Source: Acidaminobacter sp. JC074 (lineage in GTDB: Bacteria > Bacillota > Clostridia > Peptostreptococcales > Acidaminobacteraceae). Taken from it: DNA of 64,000 nt. This document shows positions 47,040 through 55,219 of the stretch, piece by piece. The stretch is from positions 62,001 through 126,000 of the forward strand of contig NZ_VANV01000019.1 of assembly GCF_022496765.1 (NCBI RefSeq), in the 5' to 3' direction. Position numbers and translations under genes: made by a program. The notes beneath the pieces were generated by a model. It searched no databases, had not been told where the DNA came from, and saw only the letters and a program-made list of their open reading frames with translations. Each line of letters opens with the position of its first letter. The stretch's first letter is position 1.

Positions 47040-47088
47040 TGATAACAATTATCACATTGATTGTATCATTGTCTACTAGCTTGGTCAA
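47040..47088 (-). promoter_or_regulatory. Promoter with Fur-type box
   Basis: Minus-strand TTGACC (47083-47088), 17 bases, TACAAT (47060-47065). The 15-mer TGATAACAATTATCA (47040-47054) matches 14 of 15 positions of the Bacillus Fur box TGATAATNATTATCA and lies at the start site. Iron control of the flavin reductase-like gene is likely by inference. Confidence 0.65.
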
Positions 47089-47241
47089 CATACACATAAA
47101 CTTCTTTAAAATCAGGGAAGTTAATCATTCATAGCTCAACTAATCATTTAACATAAAATGTCTTATAAGTTTTTCGGATTTTGATATGATTGACTTATCC
47201 CAGGATAAGAAATATCGGCAAATAGATTAGTGAGAAAGAAA

Positions 47242-47340
47242 ATGCTTTTGAAAAAACATCTTTTAAGTTCAAAAGGTAATAAAGAAAATCATGAATCAAA
47301 TGTAACAAGCATCAATGAGATTTCATCAATTTCAAATTAA
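47242..47340 (+). CDS. Possible 32-residue ORF, doubtful
   Basis: A frame MLLKKHLLSSKGNKENHES... of 32 codons in the 352-base region between the flavin reductase-like and antiporter genes. A possible -10 (TATGAT near 47185) lies upstream, but the ribosome site is weak (GAGAAAG). No family recognised. The rest of 47089-47381 shows only AT-rich sequence and a small hairpin CTTATCC/GGATAAG. Confidence 0.2.
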   Translation: MLLKKHLLSSKGNKENHESNVTSINEISSISN

Positions 47341-47381
47341 ATCTATTCGACATTCTAATTGATTTTTTCAAAACCTATACA

Positions 47382-48560
47382 CTATCCTTTATTCAAACAT
47401 GGTTCTGTAAGTTTATCAATTCCTATAGCGCCAAGTGGAGCTGTTACTAAAATGGTTAAAACAGCAACGGCCAGTATTGTGTTTCCAGATTCAACACCTG
47501 CTGCAAGAGGCATGGCTCCAATAGCCGCCTGAACAGTAGCTTTTGGCAAATAGGCAACAGATGCAAAGAGTCTTTCTTTGATATCTAAAGGCGTCTTAAT
47601 TAGACAAAGCTGTACACCTATCATTCTAAACACCAACTCTATAACAAGTAAAAGTAAGGCAAACAAGCCTGCTGAAGCCACATATCTGATATCCACTGCT
47701 GCTCCTACCAGTACAAATAAGAGAAGCTCTGCTAGTACCCAAACTTTAGAAAATCTATGAGCCATTCTCTTGCCTCTTGTTTCATTGTGTTTAAGCATGG
47801 CAATACCAAGCGTCATCACCGCTAGTAAGCCTGAAATAGGAACCAGACCCTTTAAGGCTGTTTCCAGACTGACAAACAAGAATGATACAGATAGTATCAT
47901 TAAAATCTTCACCGTATCTCTAACTTTTAAATGATCAAATACAATCGACATCACTAGGCCAGATACATAACCTAAACCTACGCCTAGACCAATGGAAATT
48001 GGTACATTGATTAGTGTCATCATATCAAAATGTCCCCCTTGATACATGCCTAAAAATGAAGTGAATAACACAATGACGAATATATCATCCACTGATGAAC
48101 CTGCCATAATAAGTTGCGGAATGCTGTGTTTTTTACCATAGCCAGATTCCATCAACTTAATCATCTTAGGCACAACGACTGCTGGAGAAACCGCTGCTAG
48201 CACTGTACCTAAAATAGCAGCTTCTAAAACACTTATGCCTAATAGTAATGGTGCAAATATAACGACCGCTATTATCTCAAATGTGGCAGGAATGAAACAC
48301 ATTAAAATGGCAGGTCTACCGACTTTTCTCAAGTCTTTTAAATCCAAGGACAAGCCTGCCCTTGCAAGTATAACAACTAAAGCAATCTCTCTTAACTCAT
48401 GTGATATTTCAAGAATACTCCTTGATATAAGATTCAATACATGAGGTCCTAAAACAATACCAGTGATAATCATTCCAAGAAAACCTGGAAGATTAAGCCT
48501 AGTGAAAACACCACTCAACATGTAGCCTATAATTAAAATCAATGCCAAACTCAGTAACAT
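47382..48560 (-). CDS. CPA-family cation:proton antiporter under fluoride riboswitch control
   Basis: A 392-residue membrane protein with about 12 hydrophobic segments. LNLPGFLGMIITGIVLGP, ARAGLSLDLKDL, AVSPAVVVPKM and SVDDIFVIVLF fit the monovalent cation:proton antiporter (CPA) superfamily, with the SxDD pair expected in the ion-binding core. There is no C-terminal TrkA-type regulatory domain. The upstream fluoride riboswitch suggests that it takes part in fluoride tolerance; antiporters are among the known gene classes under such switches. AAGGGAG precedes the ATG. Confidence 0.88.
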   Translation of the reverse strand: MLLSLALILIIGYMLSGVFTRLNLPGFLGMIITGIVLGPHVLNLISRSILEISHELREIALVVILARAGLSLDLKDLRKVGRPAILMCFIPATFEIIAVVIFAPLLLGISVLEAAILGTVLAAVSPAVVVPKMIKLMESGYGKKHSIPQLIMAGSSVDDIFVIVLFTSFLGMYQGGHFDMMTLINVPISIGLGVGLGYVSGLVMSIVFDHLKVRDTVKILMILSVSFLFVSLETALKGLVPISGLLAVMTLGIAMLKHNETRGKRMAHRFSKVWVLAELLLFVLVGAAVDIRYVASAGLFALLLLVIELVFRMIGVQLCLIKTPLDIKERLFASVAYLPKATVQAAIGAMPLAAGVESGNTILAVAVLTILVTAPLGAIGIDKLTEPCLNKG

Positions 48561-48593
48561 AATAACTCCCTTCTAACTCTTATAAGAAACCCA

Positions 48594-48685
48594 AAAACAA
48601 AAAACTCCTACAAAAAATCCTTCCGAATTTTTTGTAGGAGTCATTAGCATTTAAGCACTTATTGGGGAACTCCATCCCCTCTTCA
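48594..48685 (-). ncRNA. Fluoride (crcB-type) riboswitch with expression platform terminator
   Basis: On the minus strand the aptamer reads GGGGATGGAGTTCCCC (48664-48679), then AATAAG and TGCTAATGACTCCTAC. These match the fluoride riboswitch consensus: GGxGATGGxGTTCxCC followed by xGCTAATGACTCCTAC, as in the well-studied Bacillus cereus RNA. ACTCCTACA continues directly into a terminator hairpin (48604-48641) with TTTTTTG after it, so the ACTCCTAC strand is shared by aptamer and terminator. Fluoride binding should prevent termination and switch on the downstream antiporter gene. Confidence 0.93.
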
Positions 48686-48695
48686 ATTCGAGTGT

Positions 48696-48724
48696 AGTAT
48701 AGCATCAAGCATACTCATAGTCAA
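48696..48724 (-). promoter_or_regulatory. Promoter of the fluoride riboswitch-antiporter unit
   Basis: Minus-strand TTGACT (48719-48724), 17 bases, TATACT (48696-48701), placing the start of RNA about 10 bases before the aptamer. Confidence 0.8.
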
Positions 48725-48896
48725 TAAAATCCTTCAAGAACTTTAGGAAAACGTTGCTTTATTTCTTAACATTTATCTACTGTTTATTCCTGTTGTCAGG
48801 TGAAATATTTACTTAACATAGATGAGTACAAAATGTTATGTATCCTTATAATAACTTATGCTAGATTATTTATATACTAACTAAGGAGGTACAGGT

Positions 48897-48917
48897 ATGC
48901 CTTACTCTATTTCCTAA
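48897..48917 (+). CDS. Six-codon leader ORF before the DUF2785 gene
   Basis: ATG-CCT-TAC-TCT-ATT-TCC-TAA (MPYSIS) with a perfect AAGGAGG 7 bases upstream. Its stop lies inside CCTAAA, which can pair with TTTAGG just before the DUF2785 start. This is the layout of a regulatory leader peptide. It could be chance. Confidence 0.4.
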   Translation: MPYSIS

Positions 48918-48944
48918 AGGTCGTAAACTATAACATTTAGGAGG
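48913..48944 (+). promoter_or_regulatory. Hairpin that can hide the DUF2785 ribosome site
   Basis: CCTAAA (48913-48918) and TTTAGG (48936-48941) can pair across 17 bases; the right arm overlaps the AGGAGG site (48939-48944) for the ATG at 48950. A ribosome at the leader stop would melt the stem. Inference from sequence only. Confidence 0.4.
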
Positions 48945-48949
48945 AACAT

Positions 48950-49783
48950 ATGGAAAGAAAACTATTGAAAAAAGATTTACTCGACATTAAGAAAAATGAC
49001 TACAAGCTACAAGGTAATAAAGATGAATACATCAAAGCCATGATGTTACACATTGGTGATCCAGACCCTGTTTTAAGAGATGACTTGATTTATCCGACGC
49101 TGCTTCACTGGATAGAGATCAACAGAGAACTTGATAAAGATACACTCAGTCGTATGTTTGATGATTTATTGTCCGACAACTACATCTTTTATAACATTGA
49201 CAAGAAGGATGAAACATCTGTATACAGAAGAACATTCTCTACTTTAACACTCAATCCTATATTATGCGTTCATGAAGAAGAACCTTTTTTATCTGAAGAT
49301 CAAATGGATGCTTTTAGAAATAAAATGATTGATTATATCAACAAGGAAAATGACTTTAGAGGTTACGATGATATACATGGATGGGCCCATGCCTTTGCAC
49401 ATTGGAGCGACACAAATTTCTTTTACACTTTGGGTTTAGAAAATCCAACTGACATGTGTATGGCTGTCTTATCAACCATTCAAAACAATATATTAAGAAT
49501 CAAAACACCATTATCACGAGAAGAAGATGAAAGACTAGCAACAAATATTGTGTATGAGTACATTGGAGAAAGTATGATTACACCAGTCATCTTTTCAAGT
49601 TGGCTTCAAGGCTTCAATCGTGTTTTTGAAATAGAAGATAAGATGCATAGGTCTAGTGCAAAAGTGAATGTCAAACACTTCTTAAGAAGCATCTATTTTA
49701 GGATGATGCATCTTGAAATATCAGATGACTTTGTCCTTCCTCTACTAGAGCTTGAAAAAAAGTTTAACAGTTATTTATACTGA
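48950..49783 (+). CDS. DUF2785-family protein
   Basis: A 277-residue soluble helical protein with the family stretch FRGYDDIHGWAHAFAHWSD. The His residues in HGWAHAFAH suggest a metal or ligand site, but the family has no known function. AGGAGG lies 5 bases before the ATG. It has a leader ORF and hairpin upstream and is otherwise a single gene, convergent with the phosphorylase. Confidence 0.82.
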   Translation: MERKLLKKDLLDIKKNDYKLQGNKDEYIKAMMLHIGDPDPVLRDDLIYPTLLHWIEINRELDKDTLSRMFDDLLSDNYIFYNIDKKDETSVYRRTFSTLTLNPILCVHEEEPFLSEDQMDAFRNKMIDYINKENDFRGYDDIHGWAHAFAHWSDTNFFYTLGLENPTDMCMAVLSTIQNNILRIKTPLSREEDERLATNIVYEYIGESMITPVIFSSWLQGFNRVFEIEDKMHRSSAKVNVKHFLRSIYFRMMHLEISDDFVLPLLELEKKFNSYLY

Positions 49784-49787
49784 AACA

Positions 49788-49822
49788 ACAAACACCAATC
49801 GATTATACAGATTGGTGTTTGT
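49788..49822. terminator. Hairpin between DUF2785 and the phosphorylase gene
   Basis: A perfect 13-bp stem ACAAACACCAATC/GATTGGTGTTTGT with a 9-base loop between two convergent genes. U-tracts are weak on both sides, but the stem is strong. Confidence 0.65.
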
Positions 49823-49825
49823 CTA

Positions 49826-52800
49826 TTATTCACTTAGATTATACTGATCAACATTTACCAGTATTTTATCTATTGTATTTTTTCTTTCAAATACACTTTG
49901 ACTAATTTCTCTAGTCAATTTAGATGTATTTTCAAAGGTGTATCTATCGCCATTTTGATAACATACTGTGATAGACTGATAATTACTCTTGGTATAAACA
50001 ACAGGTACTGTACAAACAGTAAAGCCAAGTTGATTTTTCTCCATAAGCAATTCTTTTTCTGGCAAGGTCCATTTCTTTTCCTGGTCTAAAAACTCAGTAC
50101 TTGATAGTAAAGTCGGATTAAAGTTAAGTTCACCACCCGTTACATGAACACCCAGTTCCTTGAATCTAGATAAGATATCCTCTTTGACCTGGCCTGTCAT
50201 ACCAGGCTGCTGAACACCAGCAAAACCAGGGGTATGTGAATAGGCATCCGTTGGAAATGCACCATACTCTTCAGGAGATTTATCAACACCAATGCCTGCT
50301 TTAAGGTCATGGAAATAAGCTGATAAGTCCTTCTTATCTTTTAGATTTTGAGCAAACTCCTGGTTCTCACCACATGCCAAAACCAGTTTTGAAACCATAT
50401 GCCAGTATATGCAGCCTAAACCTTCATACTTATAAAATGTGCCTGAACGGCCAGTAAAAGCACGATGGTCAAATAAGTCGCTAAACAGAAGACCAACCAT
50501 TTTTGCATCATTTTCGCTGTATTCATTCGTTTCTATAATTGCCTCAACCAGTTCATCACCATTTCTAAAGAGTCCATTGAAATGATAATTACCATTTCTA
50601 TCTTTTTCAACAAATCTACTTAAACCTTTTTCTACTTCTGTTTTCAAAAGACTTGATGACATGACTTTTTCTTTAGGAATAATGTTTTTATCTAAGAACT
50701 TTGCAAGGTCTCTATTCGGATAGAGCATAAAAGAATTTTGATCATCTCTATAGATATCGCTGTTTTTTAGGTGTTTGATAACATCTAAAGCTTCATCTGC
50801 TTTTAAGGCATTTGAACTTAGGACAGCAACTTGACCTTCAAGCATTTCGTACAAGTAAGTTGTTTTACAAGTTTCACCTTCAAATTCCAGTAAGTTATAA
50901 GCATGGTATAAGCCATCTTCTCTTTTATTTTTTTTGATTGTGTCTTTTAAATGCTCTGCAACCACTTCAAAGAAACTTTCTATCGACTTTGATGATAAAG
51001 TAGCCTTATGACCAGAAAACCCAGAATAGATGCTTTCTCTGTATGTTTGACCAATACTACCAAGGGCTCTAACAATTTCAAAGCGCTTATTGTCATCCAT
51101 GTTTTTTCCAAGTAGGTTACTATTCTCATTAAAAACTTCAAATATTCTTTCAAACATGGTTACTACTTCACTTGAAATTGAAAAATCCATCGATTTATTT
51201 TCAACCATATGTGACATAAACATTACCATGCGGTGCATGTAATATAAGGTAACCATAGAGACACCGCCACCAACTAATGCGTTGTTGGCGTCATTCCATT
51301 CTGGGCGTTGTGTGTTTAACCAAATACCACCTTCAGGCACATAATTCGATAGTTTCGCCAGTAGCATGACTAGAATTTTTTCCATTAAGTTAACTTGATA
51401 AATGTCATCATTTACAAATACCAACTTGCCATCAGCACCTAAGCTTTCTACGCGTTCTTCAATTTGACCAGCACTTATATCATCAAATAAAATTGTATTT
51501 CTAGGATCAGCTAACAGGTCTTCAAAGCCTTTAATTCTATAAGGCACATTGGCATAGGCAAAGATTTCACTTGAAAGAAGTTCATCTAACTCATCAGAAT
51601 TATAGCTTCTAGAAAGTTCCATTAACTTTTGAAGATAAATAACCTGGTGGTCTCCCCAATAGCCAATATTTGACCATGGATCTTCAGGGTCTAATACTTC
51701 CCAATCTATGCCGTCTTTTGTTATTCTATATGGATTGTAACCATCAGGTGTTGATGCATTTACAAACTTAGAGATAATACCACCCAAGTAAAGTGGATAG
51801 GACAAAGATAAGGCCTCCCAGTTCTGAAAAATATCTCTCCAATTACCTTCATAATTAAGATTCTTATCCCCATTTTCTTTGGTAACTTCAATATTAAACT
51901 TGTTCCAAGGTCTACTTGGGTCACCATGACGTCTTGAATATGTCAAAGGTAAATACTCGTAAATTAATCGTTCAAGTGACAAGTCTTTCTGAGATTTCAC
52001 ATGGATAAGCAGGTCCTTATAGTCTATGTTAGAACCTAATTCATCTAAGAAATCCACATATTTATTGTAAGTATCTTTATTCCAGCTAGAGATAAAGAGC
52101 TTTAAATCACTGACATCAATTTTATAAGCATCCGCATAAATGCCACCACGCATGATGTTATAAAGTGTGTTTGAAAAATGTCTATGAGCATTGTTTGAAT
52201 GCTTGCTTATTTGTAGACCATCCGCTTCAAATACTAGGTTTTTAAGAATTTGGTCACCTTTATTTATATCCTCAGATAATTTCGAAAGAATGCACTCATC
52301 TTTAAGCTCATGGATCAAGTTTTCTATATCTGAAGCAGACTGGTTAAGTTCAGAAACAATTACCCACTTTTTAGATGATTGACCATCTAGGTCTAATGAA
52401 TCAGAAACATAAAATCCACCTCGACGTCCCTTAATGTCTCTTTCTGTTTCTATCTGATCCCCTTTCATGAAGCCATCTACTTGTACCGTTGACAATAAGT
52501 ATTTTGGATTCATAAGACCTTTTGACCAAACACTTGTACATTTTAATGATTCACTTGGCTCAGCCTTATCTGTAATAATCGAACTCAAAGTAAACAAACC
52601 TAAGCCTGAATCCTCTAATAACTCATTTCTCTTGTAGCCATCTACTAGGGTACTCTTAGACATTTGCAACATTTGATCAACGCCATAAGGTAAGATGTTT
52701 CTGATACCATCTAAAATCTCCACACTGATGTTGTCATCAGAATTATTGACAAGCTCTGATTCTTTTACAAGACCGTATAAATCACTGGTTTTCCAAGTGT

Positions 52801-53245
52801 ACCTAAAGCTTAAACTTAAATCATGATTGACTTCTTCAAAAACAAGTTTATTGCCCATGGTATTCTTATAGATGTTTCTACTTATCTTGTAAAGATTAAC
52901 CTGTCCCATATTAAAGGGATTCCATATAAAGCTTTTATCATCCCCTCTTACAATAATACTTGTATGAGAGCCTGTTGTGGTATGACTGTCATGAATTTTA
53001 TCATCTGTATAATAAGGAAAAAATGCATGATCTGGACTCTTTCTACCAGCAGTAATACCACCTGTAGAAGATACAAATGTCCAGAAGTCTACCGGACTTA
53101 CTATGGTCATAAAGAAGGGGTTCATTTGATCATAGTTTTCGATTTTGAAATAAGTTTCACCACCAAAATCCACTGTATCAAAGAGGACCTTCTTATCATC
53201 TGAGTTTAAAACTGTATCACCATAATACAATTTTGAGTTTTTCAT
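49826..53245 (-). CDS. Large GH94-like glycoside phosphorylase A (1139 residues)
   Basis: An 1139-residue cytoplasmic enzyme of the carbohydrate phosphorylase type that splits a beta-glucoside with phosphate to a sugar-1-phosphate. Visible motifs are SRRHGDP (about 437), GNWRDIFQNW (about 467-476), similar to the RDxxQD stretch of GH94 enzymes, DPWSNIGYWGDHQ (about 522) and RPEWNDANN with the predicted general acid Asp652. The N-terminal part is beta-rich (about 1-310). The size is above that of cellobiose phosphorylase (about 800) and close to that of beta-1,3-glucan phosphorylases (GH161), so the exact family is open. It is the last gene of the ABC operon and shares motifs with the second phosphorylase at 58517-61630. 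Confidence 0.75.
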   Translation of the reverse strand: MKNSKLYYGDTVLNSDDKKVLFDTVDFGGETYFKIENYDQMNPFFMTIVSPVDFWTFVSSTGGITAGRKSPDHAFFPYYTDDKIHDSHTTTGSHTSIIVRGDDKSFIWNPFNMGQVNLYKISRNIYKNTMGNKLVFEEVNHDLSLSFRYTWKTSDLYGLVKESELVNNSDDNISVEILDGIRNILPYGVDQMLQMSKSTLVDGYKRNELLEDSGLGLFTLSSIITDKAEPSESLKCTSVWSKGLMNPKYLLSTVQVDGFMKGDQIETERDIKGRRGGFYVSDSLDLDGQSSKKWVIVSELNQSASDIENLIHELKDECILSKLSEDINKGDQILKNLVFEADGLQISKHSNNAHRHFSNTLYNIMRGGIYADAYKIDVSDLKLFISSWNKDTYNKYVDFLDELGSNIDYKDLLIHVKSQKDLSLERLIYEYLPLTYSRRHGDPSRPWNKFNIEVTKENGDKNLNYEGNWRDIFQNWEALSLSYPLYLGGIISKFVNASTPDGYNPYRITKDGIDWEVLDPEDPWSNIGYWGDHQVIYLQKLMELSRSYNSDELDELLSSEIFAYANVPYRIKGFEDLLADPRNTILFDDISAGQIEERVESLGADGKLVFVNDDIYQVNLMEKILVMLLAKLSNYVPEGGIWLNTQRPEWNDANNALVGGGVSMVTLYYMHRMVMFMSHMVENKSMDFSISSEVVTMFERIFEVFNENSNLLGKNMDDNKRFEIVRALGSIGQTYRESIYSGFSGHKATLSSKSIESFFEVVAEHLKDTIKKNKREDGLYHAYNLLEFEGETCKTTYLYEMLEGQVAVLSSNALKADEALDVIKHLKNSDIYRDDQNSFMLYPNRDLAKFLDKNIIPKEKVMSSSLLKTEVEKGLSRFVEKDRNGNYHFNGLFRNGDELVEAIIETNEYSENDAKMVGLLFSDLFDHRAFTGRSGTFYKYEGLGCIYWHMVSKLVLACGENQEFAQNLKDKKDLSAYFHDLKAGIGVDKSPEEYGAFPTDAYSHTPGFAGVQQPGMTGQVKEDILSRFKELGVHVTGGELNFNPTLLSSTEFLDQEKKWTLPEKELLMEKNQLGFTVCTVPVVYTKSNYQSITVCYQNGDRYTFENTSKLTREISQSVFERKNTIDKILVNVDQYNLSE

Positions 53246-53269
53246 TTTATGTTCCTTTCAATCTATTCT

Positions 53270-53298
53270 AAAAGAAGCCACATAAGTGAAGTGGCTTC
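53270..53298 (-). terminator. Intra-operon terminator-like hairpin
   Basis: Stem GAAGCCAC/GTGGCTTC with an 8-base loop; the minus-strand tail is TTTTAG. It lies between permease 2 and phosphorylase A and may lower expression of the latter. Confidence 0.6.
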
Positions 53299-53307
53299 AA
53301 ATAATTC

Positions 53308-54210
53308 TTATCCTTTAACAGCACCAGCAGAGATATTCTCAATCAAATACTTAGATGCAAATATAAATACAACAACAATCGGTACTATGGATACTGCAAA
53401 ACCAAGATAAACCGCACCTTGATTTTGATGCCAAATCTTTAATGCTTTTAAAGATGAAATAACCATCGGCAATGTCTCGTTTTCCTTAGAACTCAATATA
53501 ACTCTTGCACTTAAGTAGTTGTTCCAGGATCCTATAAATGTAAAGATCGACATAGTAGCAACACCTGGTGCCATCAGTGGCAGAGCAATCTTATGGAAGA
53601 TATGAAACTCACCTGCACCATCAATTCTTGCTGATTCAATCACTTGCTTACTAAGCGAAGAAGAAATATAAGCCCTTAAGAAGAAGACGGTACCAATGGA
53701 AGCAATGGAAGGAATAATCAAGGCAGCATGCGTGTCCATCAGTCCTAATTGTGTCATCCATTTTACATAACCTAAGAAGGCAAGTTGGCTAGGAATCATC
53801 ATAAATACAAGTATCAATCCGAACAAGAAATTCTTGCCTTTAAACTCATACATATAAAAGCCGTAAGCTGTAAGGGCTGAAAAATAGCCAGACAATACAG
53901 TAACGAGTGTAGCGATTTTAAGCGAGTTTAAAAAGCCTCCAACTATATCTACATTATCCACTAGTATGTCATAATTCGCCTTTAAACTCGTACCCGGAAA
54001 CAGTGTAATACCTTGTGTTGAAATTGCCATACCATCACGGGTAGCATTGATTATAACTATCCAAAAGGGAATGATTGCTACAACAACCAGAACTGCTAAG
54101 AAAGTGTACACAAGCGAATAAACAATGACGTTTTTAACACGACGTTGTCTCTTTTCTTTTAAGTTCTTTAATTGTCTTTCATCTAATTCTTGATTTTTTT
54201 TATTCATCAT
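53308..54210 (-). CDS. ABC sugar importer permease 2 (MalG-like)
   Basis: A 300-residue permease of the carbohydrate uptake 1 type, with about six segments and the EAA loop ESARIDGAGEFHIFHKIALPL. A start at the ATG 54210 (two ATG in a row) follows AAGGGA; the frame opens at a GTG two codons before. The C-terminal IENISAGAVKG is typical of MalG-like permeases. It overlaps permease 1 by 11 bases. Confidence 0.93.
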   Translation of the reverse strand: MMNKKNQELDERQLKNLKEKRQRRVKNVIVYSLVYTFLAVLVVVAIIPFWIVIINATRDGMAISTQGITLFPGTSLKANYDILVDNVDIVGGFLNSLKIATLVTVLSGYFSALTAYGFYMYEFKGKNFLFGLILVFMMIPSQLAFLGYVKWMTQLGLMDTHAALIIPSIASIGTVFFLRAYISSSLSKQVIESARIDGAGEFHIFHKIALPLMAPGVATMSIFTFIGSWNNYLSARVILSSKENETLPMVISSLKALKIWHQNQGAVYLGFAVSIVPIVVVFIFASKYLIENISAGAVKG

Positions 54211-55162
54211 CAACACTTCCCTTCATAGCAAGTGCTTTCTTCCTCGCTTTATTTTCCTTACGTTTTTGAAGAAACTCACTAATCTCAGTTCTATTGGTCA
54301 TCACTGTAAAGATCACCGTAAAGATCATAATCACAATAAATAAGGCAAAGGATAAGGCTGATGCATAACCATAGTTCTTATAAACAAATGCCATATTGTA
54401 TATATAAACAATCATTGTGTTCAAGCTACCTTCTGGGAAACCTCTACCATCAGTTATTAGAAATGGAATATCAAACAATTGCAAACCACCTATAAGGCCA
54501 GTTACCATAACATACATAAGTATAGGCTTTATAGAAGGTATGGTAATATTTTTGAGTATTTGAAGTCTACCTGCCCCATCTATGGATGCAGCTTCAAAAG
54601 TTGATTTATCTACAGCTTGTACAGATGCCATAAATAAGATAAATGAATTACCAAACCACATCCATGTCTGAATACCCGAGACACTCATCTGAGCCAGTAT
54701 GGGTTCTGTTAACCAGCCAATGGCATCTCCAATCCAACCTAGATTAAATAGTATTTGATTAACAACACCATAGTCCTTATCTAATAACTTGACGAAAATA
54801 AGTGAAATCGATGCTGCTGCTATTAGGTTAGGCAAGTAGAATACTACTCTAAAAAAGCCTAAGCCTTTAACTTTATATTTTATATCTGAAAAAATTAATA
54901 CAAGTAATAGTGCTAAGAATATTTGGAAAAAGATATTAACGCCCCAAATCTTAATGGTATTGATAAAGGCATCTAATACATTGGGATCCTTAAATATCAG
55001 TTTGAAGTTTTCTATACCTATAAAAGTTTTGGCACCGTATCCTTTGTATCTTGTAAATGAAAGATACAGTGTAAAGAATATAGGATATGCGTTAAATAAG
55101 AAAAACACTAAAAAGAATGGAGATATAAATGCATATCCTATCCTATCTTTTTTCTTGTTCAT
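54200..55162 (-). CDS. ABC sugar importer permease 1 (MalF-like)
   Basis: A 320-residue permease with about six segments, the N-terminal GYAFISPFFLVFFLF and the EAA loop EAASIDGAGRLQILKNITIPS. The ATG at 55162 has GGAGG 5 bases upstream and replaces the frame start at 55174. It pairs with permease 2; no ATPase gene is nearby, as is common for this class, which uses a shared MsmK-like ATPase. Confidence 0.93.
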   Translation of the reverse strand: MNKKKDRIGYAFISPFFLVFFLFNAYPIFFTLYLSFTRYKGYGAKTFIGIENFKLIFKDPNVLDAFINTIKIWGVNIFFQIFLALLLVLIFSDIKYKVKGLGFFRVVFYLPNLIAAASISLIFVKLLDKDYGVVNQILFNLGWIGDAIGWLTEPILAQMSVSGIQTWMWFGNSFILFMASVQAVDKSTFEAASIDGAGRLQILKNITIPSIKPILMYVMVTGLIGGLQLFDIPFLITDGRGFPEGSLNTMIVYIYNMAFVYKNYGYASALSFALFIVIMIFTVIFTVMTNRTEISEFLQKRKENKARKKALAMKGSVDDE

Positions 55163-55180
55163 GTTCACCTCCATGCACAG

Positions 55181-55202
55181 GAAGTAGACTTTCGCCTACT
55201 TC
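55181..55202 (-). other. Intercistronic hairpin after the binding-protein gene
   Basis: Stem GAAGTAG/CTACTTC with an 8-base loop and no U-tract. Such hairpins after binding-protein genes commonly protect the upstream mRNA. Confidence 0.5.
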
Positions 55203-55219
55203 TGTTATCTATCCATTAG

